From the NCBI GenBank assembly GCA_002212725.1, contig MTCR01000093.1, forward strand, positions 23,138 to 87,137: 64,000 nt of DNA. Direction: 5' to 3'. The position numbers and the translations under genes are program-made. Source of the DNA: Sphingobacteriales bacterium TSM_CSM. GTDB taxonomy: Bacteria; Bacteroidota; Bacteroidia; Chitinophagales; UBA2359. The notes below the pieces were generated by a model. The model worked only from the letters and a program-made list of their open reading frames with translations, was not told the DNA's origin and did not search any database. Position 1 is the first letter of the stretch. Each line of letters starts with the position of its first letter. Positions 28,931 to 37,494 of the stretch are shown here, one piece after another.

Positions 28931-30289
28931 TTATTGTTCTTTTACCACTCTGAAACCGCTAAAATGCAAGCCTAATCCGGGAAAACCCTTGTCGCGGTCA
29001 TAAACCGAGCAGTCTGCCGTAGGAGTAGCCCAACTGCCGCCGCGTAAAACTTTTTTTTCGCCAAAATAAGGGCCTGCCGGATTATTGGCATCTGAGTTAA
29101 AATAGTAGCCGGCATCGTACCAATCGCCGCACCATTCCCACACATTGCCGGTCATGTCATACAAGCCAAACCGGTTGGCCTTTTTAAGCCCTACCGGGTG
29201 AGGTTGCTCCATTGAGTTGTCTTTGTACCAGCCAACTTCGTCAATATACAAACTGCCACTGAAAGGGTAATCCAATATGGTAGATTGGTTACCTGCCCTT
29301 GCGGCATACTCCCATTCTGCTTCGGTGGGCAGGCGGTATTTTTGTCCGGTTACGGTACTAAGCCAAACACAGTAGGCATTGGCATCGTCCCAGCTTACAT
29401 TAACAATGGGGTGGTTATCTATCCAGCCCCAGGTAACCGGAAAGGGCATTTCTCTGGACGTGGCATTGCAAAACGTGCGATATTGGTCAACGGTAACTTC
29501 GGTTTTAGCCATATAAAACCCGTCTAAAGTAACCTGGTGTACTGGGCTTTCATCAAACCCCAGCAGCGAGTTGTAGCCCATATTAAAACTGCCACCTTCA
29601 ATGTATGCCATTTCGGGAAGGTTGGGCTGGTCAAACAAGGGGGGCAAATCGGGAGGCGCTGCCAGGTTTCGGGCATTATTCCAACCGGTGGCAATGGCAT
29701 TGAGGCGCTGTTGACGGGGCGGATGGGTAAATGTACCATAGTCTGAAATGATGGGGCTTCGCATGGCTTGTTGTGCCTGTTCCAGAGTAGCGCCCAACTT
29801 ATACAAAATAAAACCCGAAAACTCATCGGCTTCCAGTTCCAAATCGGGCTTACTTCCTCCCGCCTGCAGGGTGTGGCCGTTGAGGTGGTGCCCTACTTCG
29901 TGCGCCATAATGCTTATGGCTGCCCAATCGGCCGTGGCAGTACTGCCGCCGCCAATAAGCGGAACTTCGGTAAAGCGGTAGGTTTTAAATTTACCCAGAA
30001 AAGCATTGTCATAAATTATAAACCGTATGCCCTCTATGGTAACGGCCATGCAATTTTCGGTGCCGGGGCATTCCATAATGGCAAAATTGCGCTTTAATCC
30101 AATTTGCCTCAGCATATCGTCAATAGAAGATTCGGCATCGGAGTTGGAGGCAAATTTGAGAGAACGGCATAAATTGTCTGTATTTACCAAACTCCCATCG
30201 TAAGAGCAACCCACTATCTGCCCCTGCCCGAAAACCGGTTGTGAAACCGAAAAGATGAGGCATGAAATTATGGATAAAATATATTTCAT
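28931..30289 (-). CDS. Secreted M48-like metalloprotease fused to an FGE-sulfatase (C-type lectin fold) domain
   Basis: The 452-residue protein has a signal peptide (residues 1-22) and a zinc protease domain with HEVGHH (H130, E131, H134) and a downstream ELEADEFSG carrying the third ligand and the Asp of the family. From about 226 onward it has a formylglycine-generating-enzyme-type domain: EGGSFNMG, SPVHQVTLDGFYMAKTEVTV, RLPTEAEWEYAARAG, GNVWEWCGDWY, VLRGGSW and GFRVVKEQ. The paired active-site cysteines of true FGE are not evident (only one Cys in the segment after GGSW), so this half is probably a binding module. It lies 50 bases downstream of the papain-like protease gene, with a terminator between them. 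Confidence 0.88.
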   Translation of the reverse strand: MKYILSIISCLIFSVSQPVFGQGQIVGCSYDGSLVNTDNLCRSLKFASNSDAESSIDDMLRQIGLKRNFAIMECPGTENCMAVTIEGIRFIIYDNAFLGKFKTYRFTEVPLIGGGSTATADWAAISIMAHEVGHHLNGHTLQAGGSKPDLELEADEFSGFILYKLGATLEQAQQAMRSPIISDYGTFTHPPRQQRLNAIATGWNNARNLAAPPDLPPLFDQPNLPEMAYIEGGSFNMGYNSLLGFDESPVHQVTLDGFYMAKTEVTVDQYRTFCNATSREMPFPVTWGWIDNHPIVNVSWDDANAYCVWLSTVTGQKYRLPTEAEWEYAARAGNQSTILDYPFSGSLYIDEVGWYKDNSMEQPHPVGLKKANRFGLYDMTGNVWEWCGDWYDAGYYFNSDANNPAGPYFGEKKVLRGGSWATPTADCSVYDRDKGFPGLGLHFSGFRVVKEQ

Positions 30290-30315
30290 TTTCTTTTTGT
30301 TTTACATTCTTCCTG

Positions 30316-30338
30316 AAAAAAAACCGCTTGTGGCGGTT
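30316..30338 (-). terminator. Intrinsic terminator after the papain-like protease gene
   Basis: On the minus strand a 6-bp stem (AACCGC / GCGGTT, 30322-30338) runs into eight T residues (30316-30323 on the plus strand read as A). It sits between the papain-like protease and the metalloprotease fusion. It may be partial, allowing read-through. Confidence 0.65.
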
Positions 30339-30339
30339 A

Positions 30340-31800
30340 TTATTGCCCCGAGTCGACCCGAAGTACCAAAGGCACTATACTGCCGGCATTGCTGTTGCAG
30401 GTAAAACTCATTTTATCTGCCTGATACTGAATGTTGTAAGATGGCACTAATTTTTCACCAATGTTATTTTGCAGCGCTTCCTCCATACTGCTGCCATACT
30501 CCATTTGGCTGCGAATACGCTGCACCATAGCGCCAAAATCGGGAATTTCGCGGGCAGAAAACAACACACACAAATAATCGGTACCTAAAGTGGTAATGCT
30601 CAACCCCGAATCGGGTGTTGGAATAATGATTTCCACGTTGTTTTCGGGTACTAAGGGAGCTTCGTTAAAACCATGAAACCGTGTTTTGCTGTATTCCTGT
30701 TTCCGGGGAAAATGAATATTGGCATTGTATTGTGCATCAATGCTAAACACATAAACATATTCGTTATCGCGTTTGTTTTTTGCCACCAACTGAAACAACT
30801 GCCCCAGTTGCCAGTCTTTTCTGTCGGTTTCGTAGTAGCCGTTGCCATTGTGTGTTACTGTTGCGTTTTCAAATACAATGCCGTTTCCGGGCACTACATA
30901 GCGGAAATTAAACTCACCTTCCAGGTTGGCAATTTGGTTATCTTCGTTTTTGTTGAACAGATAAAACTGAAAAGCATATTTGGTTAAGGTAGCCAGGTCG
31001 TTGTATTTTATCCACACAAAGCCGTTGTTGGCCCAATTGGTATCCCAACTGTTCATTACTTCAAAAGCGCCTCTGCTGTCGTCGTAGCCAATGATACACA
31101 TGGCATGTCCGCCGGCGTAAATAAAGTTATCGGGGTTATAGTTCCATGTATCGGTACCCTGTTTTAAATCCATGAAATCTTCGCTTACGGTCATGCCAAT
31201 TATAACCGGTATTTTATCGGCTATGCTTTGCTTAATTTTATAGATTCGCTCGTTGGCGTTGGTTTCTTCTGTGGTAAAAAGTATGGAGTAATCTTTAATT
31301 TTATATTGACCGGCTTCGGCAAACAGGTTATCGGGCGGCAGGGTATAACAATCGGAAGAGGTAAAACTGTTGTTGAGGCAGGAGCCGTTTTCTTTCAGGA
31401 AATGGGCTGCATCGGGTATGCGCGACCCATCATCGCAGGTGCCAATTTTTATTTGGTTATACACAAACAAAGCCGACAAGGCATAGCTGGTAATGGTACT
31501 TTTATCGGTCCATCCGTATTTTATGGCATTGAGTATGGTGGTGGCGGCATAAGCGCTTGCCCATCCTACACAAGAGCCAATTTCGCCTTGGTTGCCAACA
31601 TTGGGGCAATATTGTTTAAGACTTGCCGAAAAAGGCATGGTGGCAAAAAGATGCCCTTTAAAATCGCTTTTACGCTGAACAGCATTGTATGCAGCATCGT
31701 CGAACCGAAGGCCGGTGGCGCGTTTTTTTTGGGCAAACATGGGTTGCGCTACTACGGCAATAAGACTAATAAGCAGAACGAAACGGGTAAAATTTTTCAT
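30340..31800 (-). CDS. Secreted papain-like (C1) cysteine protease
   Basis: The 486-residue protein has a signal peptide (hydrophobic 7-22, ending MFAQ) and a C1 peptidase domain (about 45-275). The oxyanion glutamine is Q71, the nucleophile C77 in GEIGSCVGWASAYA, the histidine H232 in GGHAMCIIGYDD, and the asparagine N250 in NSWDTNW. No clear propeptide is seen before the catalytic domain. The C-terminal 200 residues contain DUF4384-like sequence (FQLVAKNKRDNEYVYVFSID...FPRK) and may bind a partner. It neighbours the metalloprotease/FGE gene, so the two are likely expressed together as exported proteases. Confidence 0.9.
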   Translation of the reverse strand: MKNFTRFVLLISLIAVVAQPMFAQKKRATGLRFDDAAYNAVQRKSDFKGHLFATMPFSASLKQYCPNVGNQGEIGSCVGWASAYAATTILNAIKYGWTDKSTITSYALSALFVYNQIKIGTCDDGSRIPDAAHFLKENGSCLNNSFTSSDCYTLPPDNLFAEAGQYKIKDYSILFTTEETNANERIYKIKQSIADKIPVIIGMTVSEDFMDLKQGTDTWNYNPDNFIYAGGHAMCIIGYDDSRGAFEVMNSWDTNWANNGFVWIKYNDLATLTKYAFQFYLFNKNEDNQIANLEGEFNFRYVVPGNGIVFENATVTHNGNGYYETDRKDWQLGQLFQLVAKNKRDNEYVYVFSIDAQYNANIHFPRKQEYSKTRFHGFNEAPLVPENNVEIIIPTPDSGLSITTLGTDYLCVLFSAREIPDFGAMVQRIRSQMEYGSSMEEALQNNIGEKLVPSYNIQYQADKMSFTCNSNAGSIVPLVLRVDSGQ

Positions 31801-32081
31801 GCCGGTTAAAAAGGAGGTTAATGTATAAGGGGTGTTATTGCTTGATTTCAGAAGTTTGCCGTTTTTTTATGTGCTTGCCGGCAGGGTTATTTATAACCGC
31901 AACAGATGCGGGACATTAAGCAGGTTTTGCATTTGGCATTGTGTTATACGGCCAATCAATAGCAATGAGCCGATAATTTGGTAAAATTACCATTCAACAG
32001 GTGTAATAACGTCAGAACGGCTTTTTTATGTTTTTACCATTGTCATTATTTTGGTTTGGTTTAAACAGGAGCAGGTAACGG

Positions 32082-33509
32082 CTAACGGGCAGCAAATACT
32101 GTTGCCGGCAGTGTGCGTTTACTGCCATCTGTACCTGTAACCTGTATGTTATTGAGATAGAGCAAGTCTGTGGGCTTCATTTGCATAAGTTGGCGGGTTG
32201 TTTCGGGGTTAAAAACAGGGCTTGTGTTGGTAATTTTTACCAATCCTCTGCCGGCACTGTAAAATACGGCATCAAAAGACAAGAGGGTAAAATCGGGTTT
32301 GGTAAAACCAGCTGGTTTTATCAATTCGGGGCGTGTTGCCTCTCTAAGCAAGGCAACCGGTATATCGCCTCCGGGGCTGCCGGCCAGGGTTATAATTGGG
32401 TTGGGGGTTTGTATTACTTCAAACTGTTTGTTTGGCCACAGGTTTCCGTTTGTGCCTTGTGCGCTAAGTTGGAGCAACCCTGTTTGTGCCGGAATAAGGG
32501 TGCAGGTGCCGTTGTTTTGTGTTATGGTTCCGTTATTTGTTTGCAATACCGGCCAGGTTGCGGGCTGCCGGAACATGGGGAGCAGGTAAATGGTGTTGGC
32601 AATGCCTGCATACAAAACCGGGTTATGTTGCGCCAATACATAAGGTTCTGCGGCAGTACCCGTGTTTACCGGCGGCAAAACAGCAACTTCGCCGGTTGTT
32701 TTTACCACAAATGTTTTACTGCCCAGCAGCCGGGTTTGTGTGCCATTGGTAATGCGAACAGTAATGGTAACATTTCCGCCTGTTCTGATAACAGCATTGA
32801 AAACAGCATTGGCGGTATCGGTTAACAGCAACTCGTTGCCCTGTCCGCTAATGGAAGCTTCAATATTTTGGGGTGCGGTTTCGGCTACAGCTACCATCAG
32901 CGGGTTATTGTTGCCGTATAACAAGGTATCGGGTTGTTGGGTAACAATGCTCCATAAATAACTTGCATCGGGCTGTTGTACCCGGGCAGGCGCTTTACCG
33001 TGAATGGTAAAACTTTGACTGCCCAAAATATCGGCAGCGCCGCTGCTGTTTACATAAAACAGCGATATTTCTGCCTTGCCGGCCTCCTGTGCATTAAGGC
33101 GGTAAAGACCTTTATCTTTATCTATGGTTTCTATAACCACCCGGCTGCCGCTTACTACGGGGGTTATTTGCTGGGGGTCAATTTCGGCAGCCTGTACCAT
33201 AAAGCGGTTGGGACCGCCCACATAAAAACCGGCATCACTTTGGGTTAAAATGCGCCAGGTAGCCAGCCCGTTGGTATCGGGCGGCTGTAAACCGGGCAAC
33301 AAACTATTGTTCAATATGGTATCGGGCGGCTGTTGCTGTAAACTGGTATCAGAGGGCATTTCCAATACAGTGGTGGTATCGGGCGGGTTTTTCAGCCCCC
33401 ATTCTATGAACTTTTGCTCTGCTTTTTGCCGGTTGAACAGGTAAACAATAAGCAAAATTAAAAGCAGAAAAAAAACAATATTGGCTGTTTTAAAACGGGT
33501 TCTACTCAT
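32082..33509 (-). CDS. Orphan GldM-like periplasmic protein
   Basis: The 475-residue protein has one N-terminal membrane helix (about 9-26) and a linker rich in PPDT repeats (40-80). Three beta-rich repeats follow, opening FYVGGPNRFMVQ, LLYGNNNPLMVAV and VLYAGIANTIYL. The YxGxxNxxxV opening, and a C-terminal domain ending near GLVKITNTSPVFNPETTRQLM...LLYLNNIQVTGTDGSKRTL, resemble the repeats and C-terminal domain of GldM. GldM is the periplasmic shaft of the T9SS/gliding motor. It lacks the GldK, GldL and GldN neighbours of the true gene. It may be a GldM paralogue for a special secretion task; the family assignment is from motif resemblance only. Confidence 0.6.
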   Translation of the reverse strand: MSRTRFKTANIVFFLLLILLIVYLFNRQKAEQKFIEWGLKNPPDTTTVLEMPSDTSLQQQPPDTILNNSLLPGLQPPDTNGLATWRILTQSDAGFYVGGPNRFMVQAAEIDPQQITPVVSGSRVVIETIDKDKGLYRLNAQEAGKAEISLFYVNSSGAADILGSQSFTIHGKAPARVQQPDASYLWSIVTQQPDTLLYGNNNPLMVAVAETAPQNIEASISGQGNELLLTDTANAVFNAVIRTGGNVTITVRITNGTQTRLLGSKTFVVKTTGEVAVLPPVNTGTAAEPYVLAQHNPVLYAGIANTIYLLPMFRQPATWPVLQTNNGTITQNNGTCTLIPAQTGLLQLSAQGTNGNLWPNKQFEVIQTPNPIITLAGSPGGDIPVALLREATRPELIKPAGFTKPDFTLLSFDAVFYSAGRGLVKITNTSPVFNPETTRQLMQMKPTDLLYLNNIQVTGTDGSKRTLPATVFAAR

Positions 33510-33683
33510 GGCTTACAAATAGGGGGTTACAAGAATTTGCTGCATTAAAAATAACCAAACCGGGCTTATTAGTTCAAATTTGTTATTTTGTGCAATAATT
33601 TTTTTTTCAACAAGCAACTTACAAAATTGCCGCCGGTTTGTTACGCTTGTGCATATTTCAATTATTAAAACCCGTTGCAGTAT

Positions 33684-34829
33684 ATGAAACCCCTGCCCCA
33701 CCCTCTGCTGTTGTTGTTTTTTTGCCTCATTTGCTGTGCTGCCGCCTGCCATGTTTCGCCGCCGCCACTAATTAAAACAAGTCGCAAACCGGTTGAAAAT
33801 ATTACCCTTCCGCCGGGCTTTACCATAGAATTGTATGCCAAAGGGGTGGTTAATGCCCGCTCTATGTGCCTTGGCAGCAAAGGCACCTTGTTTGTTGGCA
33901 GCAGAGATGAGGGCAAGGTATATGCCATTAAAGATGCCAATGCCGATTACCGCGCCGACACCGTGTTTACCATTGCATCGGGTTTAAAAATGCCCAACGG
34001 CGTTGCCTTCAGAAACAACGCTTTGTATGTGGCAGAAATTAGCAAAATATGGCGATACGACCATATTGAAGATAACCTGAAAAAGCCGCCCAAACCGGTG
34101 CTGGTAAACGGAAGTTTTCCCACCGAAACGCATCATGGCTGGAAATACATTGCCTTTGGCCCCGATGATAAACTTTATGTGCCGGTAGGTGCGCCATGCA
34201 ATATTTGCGAAAGTGCCGATGAACGGTTTGCAACCATAATGCGCATGAACCCCGACGGTACCGGTCTGGAAGTGTTTGCAAGCGGCATACGCAACACCGT
34301 GGGCTTTACCTGGCACCCCGAAACTCACGACCTTTGGTTTACCGATAATGGCCGCGACTGGCTGGGCGACGACCTGCCACCCTGCGAACTGAACCGCGCC
34401 ACAACAAACGGCATGCACTTTGGCTACCCCTATTGCCACGGCGGCAGCATTGCCGACCCCGAATTTGGCAGTAAACGCCCCTGCACCGGGTTTACCCCGC
34501 CTGTGCAAAACCTGGGGCCGCATGTTGCCCCGCTGGGTGTAATTTTCTATACGGGCAACATGTTTCCGCCCGAATACAAAAACCGCATTTTCATTGCCGA
34601 ACACGGCTCGTGGAACCGAAGTAAAAAAATTGGCTACCGAATTACCACCGTTGCCCTCAACGAAAAGCAGTTGTCTGACGAATATAAACCCTTTGCCGAA
34701 GGTTGGCTGCCCGAAAACGGTAAAGTATGGGGGCGGCCGGTTGCCCTGCTGCAACTGCCCGATGGCTCACTGCTGGTAAGTGATGATTTTGCCGATTGTA
34801 TTTACCGGATTACTTATAATGCAGATTAA
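33684..34829 (+). CDS. PQQ-dependent sugar (sorbosone-type) dehydrogenase lipoprotein
   Basis: The 381-residue protein has a lipoprotein signal peptide ending in CAAAC (lipid cysteine about residue 22). A six-bladed beta-propeller follows, with LPPGFTIELYAKGVVNARSM, LFVGSRDEGKVYAI, DKLYVPVGAPCNIC, GIRNTVGFTWHPETHDLWFTDNGRDW, FIAEHGSWNRSKKIGYR and LLVSDDFADCIYRITY. These match the glucose/sorbosone dehydrogenase family that uses pyrroloquinoline quinone. No PQQ synthesis genes are in the window, so cofactor supply is unknown. The related propeller at the N terminus of the giant protein (765-7580) is more diverged. An ATG at 33675 is an alternative start. Confidence 0.9.
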   Translation: MKPLPHPLLLLFFCLICCAAACHVSPPPLIKTSRKPVENITLPPGFTIELYAKGVVNARSMCLGSKGTLFVGSRDEGKVYAIKDANADYRADTVFTIASGLKMPNGVAFRNNALYVAEISKIWRYDHIEDNLKKPPKPVLVNGSFPTETHHGWKYIAFGPDDKLYVPVGAPCNICESADERFATIMRMNPDGTGLEVFASGIRNTVGFTWHPETHDLWFTDNGRDWLGDDLPPCELNRATTNGMHFGYPYCHGGSIADPEFGSKRPCTGFTPPVQNLGPHVAPLGVIFYTGNMFPPEYKNRIFIAEHGSWNRSKKIGYRITTVALNEKQLSDEYKPFAEGWLPENGKVWGRPVALLQLPDGSLLVSDDFADCIYRITYNAD

Positions 34830-34874
34830 TAGCGCCATATTTCACCGATGCTTGTTGATGTCCGGGTGCTTGTG

Positions 34875-35990
34875 TTACCTGATGGCATAGTAAAAACCAA
34901 TGTTGAGCAACCGCGAAAGATTGTGGTCATTTATCCACGGGTATTTTTTAAGCGCAATATGGCGGGCTTCTGTTTCGGGCAGGTTGTGCAAAACCACTTG
35001 TTCTGCCTGTTCATAAATGCAGTACTCTGCCTGCTTAACGTATTGTTGCAAAACATTGCAAAGCCGGCTGTCAAGCTGGGGGTACAGGCGTTGTAGCCTT
35101 GCCTCAATGGGCTTGCCGAAATTTTCGCCCCACTCGGAACTAAGCGCCAGCGCCTGATTGAGTATGGCAACCGTTATTGAGGAGCCGGGTTGGCTGCCCG
35201 GTTCAAATTGGGTAATAAAGGCGACAAGTTCTTCCCTATCGGGTGGTATATTCTCAATTTCCGGGGGTGCCCGATGCGGCGCTTCTTTACCAAATTCGGA
35301 ATAATACAAAGCATCCGGCAACGATGCAGGACTTTCACTTTTGCCTTGCTGCAATTGCAGCACCTCATATTTTTGCTTTACCGATGCCGGAAAATGCTTG
35401 ATTACATCTATAGCATAGTACCAGCCTTCATTGGTAAAAAACCGAAGTTGGTAAAACCCGAAACGTATATGGCTCATTTCGCAGCAATACCATTGGTTGC
35501 CGTTTTGTTCGGTAATACCCGGATAATAATAGGTTTCGGCATCGGTTTGACGGAGTTTGTCAAATACTTCAATAGCTGTAATCGGGGGCAACCGTTCTGC
35601 AGGCAACCCTATTTTTTGCCAATGCAGCGTTTCGTCGGTCAATAGTTGGCGGCAGGCAATAATTGGCGCATCAATGTTTGGTTTTTGCAGGGGTTGGTCA
35701 TATACTATGCCTAAGCGGGTAATTTGTAAAGCGCCTTTTACAGGCGGCAGGTTTTCGGCAAACGGGGGACAGGGCAATAAAACGGCGGCAGGCATTAACC
35801 CCGGCTCGCCTTTTCCTAAATCGGGAAACAGGTACCCGGCATCAGCACACTGTTTTTCTTCTGCCGTTTCGGCAGGCCTGAAACCATTTGTAGCGGGCAG
35901 GTATAGTTGGGCGTGCAGTTCAAATAATGTGCCCTCGGCAAAAAACGCATTTTGAGCAACAAAAAAGAGGCTGACAGGAGGTGTATTCAT
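34875..35990 (-). CDS. Protein of unknown function
   Basis: The 371-residue protein is not recognised. It starts MNTPPVSLFFVAQNAFFAEG and lacks a signal peptide. The N-terminal half reads like a beta-rich sequence with LARQL-type strands, and the C-terminal 120 residues are helical and Glu/Gln-rich. Repeated tyrosines (ETYYYPG, GFYQLRFFTNEGWYYAIDV) occur mid-protein. It converges with the sugar dehydrogenase gene. Unbroken length and normal composition argue that it is real. No function is proposed. Confidence 0.7.
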   Translation of the reverse strand: MNTPPVSLFFVAQNAFFAEGTLFELHAQLYLPATNGFRPAETAEEKQCADAGYLFPDLGKGEPGLMPAAVLLPCPPFAENLPPVKGALQITRLGIVYDQPLQKPNIDAPIIACRQLLTDETLHWQKIGLPAERLPPITAIEVFDKLRQTDAETYYYPGITEQNGNQWYCCEMSHIRFGFYQLRFFTNEGWYYAIDVIKHFPASVKQKYEVLQLQQGKSESPASLPDALYYSEFGKEAPHRAPPEIENIPPDREELVAFITQFEPGSQPGSSITVAILNQALALSSEWGENFGKPIEARLQRLYPQLDSRLCNVLQQYVKQAEYCIYEQAEQVVLHNLPETEARHIALKKYPWINDHNLSRLLNIGFYYAIR

Positions 35991-36129
35991 GACATTACCG
36001 GCTTTCAGGCAACAATTTACCTCAAAAAGTGCGCCTTTGTACCACCACGCCGGAGTTATTTTGGTAAAAAGGGTAAAATAACAGGGTGTTTGTTTGGTTT
36101 AGGCGTGACTTTAAATTACCTTACCGTCA

Positions 36130-36137
36130 TAAATTTG
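36130..36137 (+). promoter_or_regulatory. -7 promoter box of the small membrane protein
   Basis: TAAATTTG matches TAnnTTTG and lies 35 bases before the ATG at 36173. Confidence 0.5.
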
Positions 36138-36172
36138 TCATCTATTCATAACCAATCAAAAATCAAACACTT

Positions 36173-36496
36173 ATGAACAATCAAATCGTTATTGGCGCAT
36201 TGGCCGGCTTGGTATTAGGCGTTATTGAGTTTTTTCTGTTTGGCGCAGGTTCCTTGTATTTATACATTGTTTTGCCGGTAATTTTGGGCGCCATTATTGG
36301 TTTTGCCGGCACGCAACGGCTTAAACTAAACTACTACCTGCTTGGGGCCTTAATAGGTGCACTGTTCTTTGTTATTATAGGAGCAAGCAGCGGCGGCGCA
36401 TTAGAAGATTATGTTGATGAAATTATTACCGGTGCCGTAACCGGTTTGGCGTTGGCTTTCATTATTCCGTTTTTGAACAAACAGTTGAACAAATAG
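36173..36496 (+). CDS. Small four-helix membrane protein of unknown function
   Basis: The 107-residue protein is almost all hydrophobic, with about four membrane helices (near residues 6-24, 28-45, 54-72 and 84-100). Short polar links include QRLKLN and EDYVDE, and the tail ends KQLNK. The glycine-rich helix packing resembles GlsB-type and other small stress proteins, but no family is certain. It has its own promoter box and a strong terminator, so it is a single-gene unit. Confidence 0.7.
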   Translation: MNNQIVIGALAGLVLGVIEFFLFGAGSLYLYIVLPVILGAIIGFAGTQRLKLNYYLLGALIGALFFVIIGASSGGALEDYVDEIITGAVTGLALAFIIPFLNKQLNK

Positions 36497-36526
36497 CCGT
36501 TTTTCTAAGACAGTTTGTAGCAACAA

Positions 36527-36569
36527 AAATCCCCGATGCTTATTACCTGCATCGGGGATTTGTTTTTTT
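36527..36569 (+). terminator. Strong intrinsic terminator
   Basis: AAATCCCCGATGC (36527-36539) pairs with GCATCGGGGATTT (36549-36561), a 13-bp perfect stem with a 9-base loop, followed by a run of seven T residues. It ends transcription of the small membrane protein gene. Confidence 0.93.
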
Positions 36570-36601
36570 GCTTTTTGCACTAATGTTTTGACACTTTAAT
36601 T

Positions 36602-36638
36602 TTAATTAAGTTCATAAAATTAAATGGATAAAACACTA
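36602..36638 (+). repeat. 37-bp direct repeat, copy 1
   Basis: The sequence opens TTAATTAAGTTCATAAAATT and recurs at 36781-36817 with one mismatch (position 30, A versus G). A weaker similarity (CTAATGTTTT) precedes both copies. Confidence 0.85.
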
Positions 36639-36668
36639 GTTTAAATCATAGCGGTGTTTGCAAATTAC

Positions 36669-36732
36669 ATAGCGGTCTTTGCGGTTTTTTCTTTTACCGC
36701 AAGGTTCGCAAGGGTTGCGCAAAGGTCGCTAT
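36669..36732. repeat. Palindromic CGCAAAG-type repeat
   Basis: ATAGCGGTCTTTGCG (36669-36683) is the inverted repeat of CGCAAAGGTCGCTAT (36718-36732) at 13 of 15 positions. Between them lie ACCGCAAGG and TTCGCAAGG. The same words occur at 40950-40985 and inside both MITE copies, so this is one member of a dispersed repeat family. Confidence 0.7.
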
Positions 36733-36780
36733 TGGTTAAAAATATTGTTGCTAATGTTTTAACTCCGAGTACTCGGGGCT

Positions 36781-36817
36781 TAATTAAGTTCATAAAATTA
36801 AATGGATAGAACACTAA
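36781..36817 (+). repeat. 37-bp direct repeat, copy 2
   Basis: This is the second copy of the repeat at 36602-36638, differing at one base. It ends 9 bases before the stop codon of the minus-strand lipoprotein gene at 36826. Confidence 0.85.
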
Positions 36818-36825
36818 ATAATTAT

Positions 36826-37332
36826 TTACTTGTCATCCACAATTTTAAACTGCGGGTCGCCGTCAATGCGTTTTTTCTGGTCAATGGTCATGCCGTTGTA
36901 GCGCGAGCGGGGTATTTCAATTACCTTACCGGCAGCGGGTGTCTGCGGTGTTTGGCGGGTTTGCTGGTTGGCCTGTTGTTTTTCCCACTCTTGGCGTTGT
37001 TCGTTGGTCATTTTTTCCATACGCTCAATATAATCGTTGGGATATTTAGCCACAAAGTCGCGTTTGGCGGTGGCATAGTTAGCGTCGTCCACCTCTTTGT
37101 TGCCGGTAGGGGTAAAGCCGGGCAATACCATATAACCTTGGTTAAACTCACCGGCCCTGGGGTTGGTTTGCTCTTTTGCGGCTTCATTACTGCTTACATT
37201 CTCTGTAGCTGCCGGCTGCTCAGATAGTTGGTTATTGGGCATTTTGGCGTCTTGCTTTTGTTGTGCGTTGCAAGCTACCGACAAAAGTACCATGGTGGCA
37301 CAAACAATTAAAAAAGAACTGATTTTTTTCAT
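36826..37332 (-). CDS. Putative lipoprotein of unknown function
   Basis: The 168-residue protein has a lipoprotein-type signal peptide ending SVAC (Cys about residue 21), a Gln/Asn/Glu-rich low-complexity stretch to about residue 60, and a short charged helical part (DFVAKYPNDYIERMEKMTNEQRQEWEKQQ). The tail is SRYNGMTIDQKKRIDGDPQF. It resembles many small Bacteroidota exported proteins without known function. The ATG at 37332 is chosen because the signal peptide starts there and a consensus promoter lies 40 bases upstream. Confidence 0.8.
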   Translation of the reverse strand: MKKISSFLIVCATMVLLSVACNAQQKQDAKMPNNQLSEQPAATENVSSNEAAKEQTNPRAGEFNQGYMVLPGFTPTGNKEVDDANYATAKRDFVAKYPNDYIERMEKMTNEQRQEWEKQQANQQTRQTPQTPAAGKVIEIPRSRYNGMTIDQKKRIDGDPQFKIVDDK

Positions 37333-37372
37333 AAACCGGATGTTAAACTGTGTTTGATAATTTGTTTGACAG

Positions 37373-37402
37373 CAAAAATACAAATTTGTACCCTATTTAC
37401 AA
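37373..37402 (-). promoter_or_regulatory. Bacteroidota promoter (-33 TTG, -7 TATTTTTG) of the small lipoprotein
   Basis: On the minus strand TTG (37400-37402) is followed after 19 bases by TATTTTTG (37373-37380). This fits the -33/-7 spacing of Bacteroidota sigma factors. The ATG is 40 bases further on. Confidence 0.7.
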
Positions 37403-37494
37403 GAATAAAGCCGAAAAATTACACTATCTGTGGCATTTGTGCCCGTTTTGTCTGTAACCCGACCGCACTAAGGCAGTAAAGCCGCCCAAAACTG

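Larger units (their letters stand above)
36497..36825. other. Intergenic region with terminator and repeats
   Basis: This 329-base stretch contains the terminator at 36527-36569, two copies of a 37-bp direct repeat, and an imperfect palindrome of CGCAAAG type between them. No gene was seen. Confidence 0.8.

Noticed and set aside
28931..29200. Variable region of a diversity-generating retroelement in the FGE-type C terminus (VLRGGSW...GFRV)
   Set aside because: The fold and position fit, but there is no reverse transcriptase or template repeat in the window and no excess of AAY codons in this segment.
33984..34754. Long minus-strand reading frame opposite the sugar dehydrogenase gene
   Set aside because: It is the antisense shadow of a clear propeller-protein gene; its Gly/Phe/Val-rich composition reflects the opposite strand.
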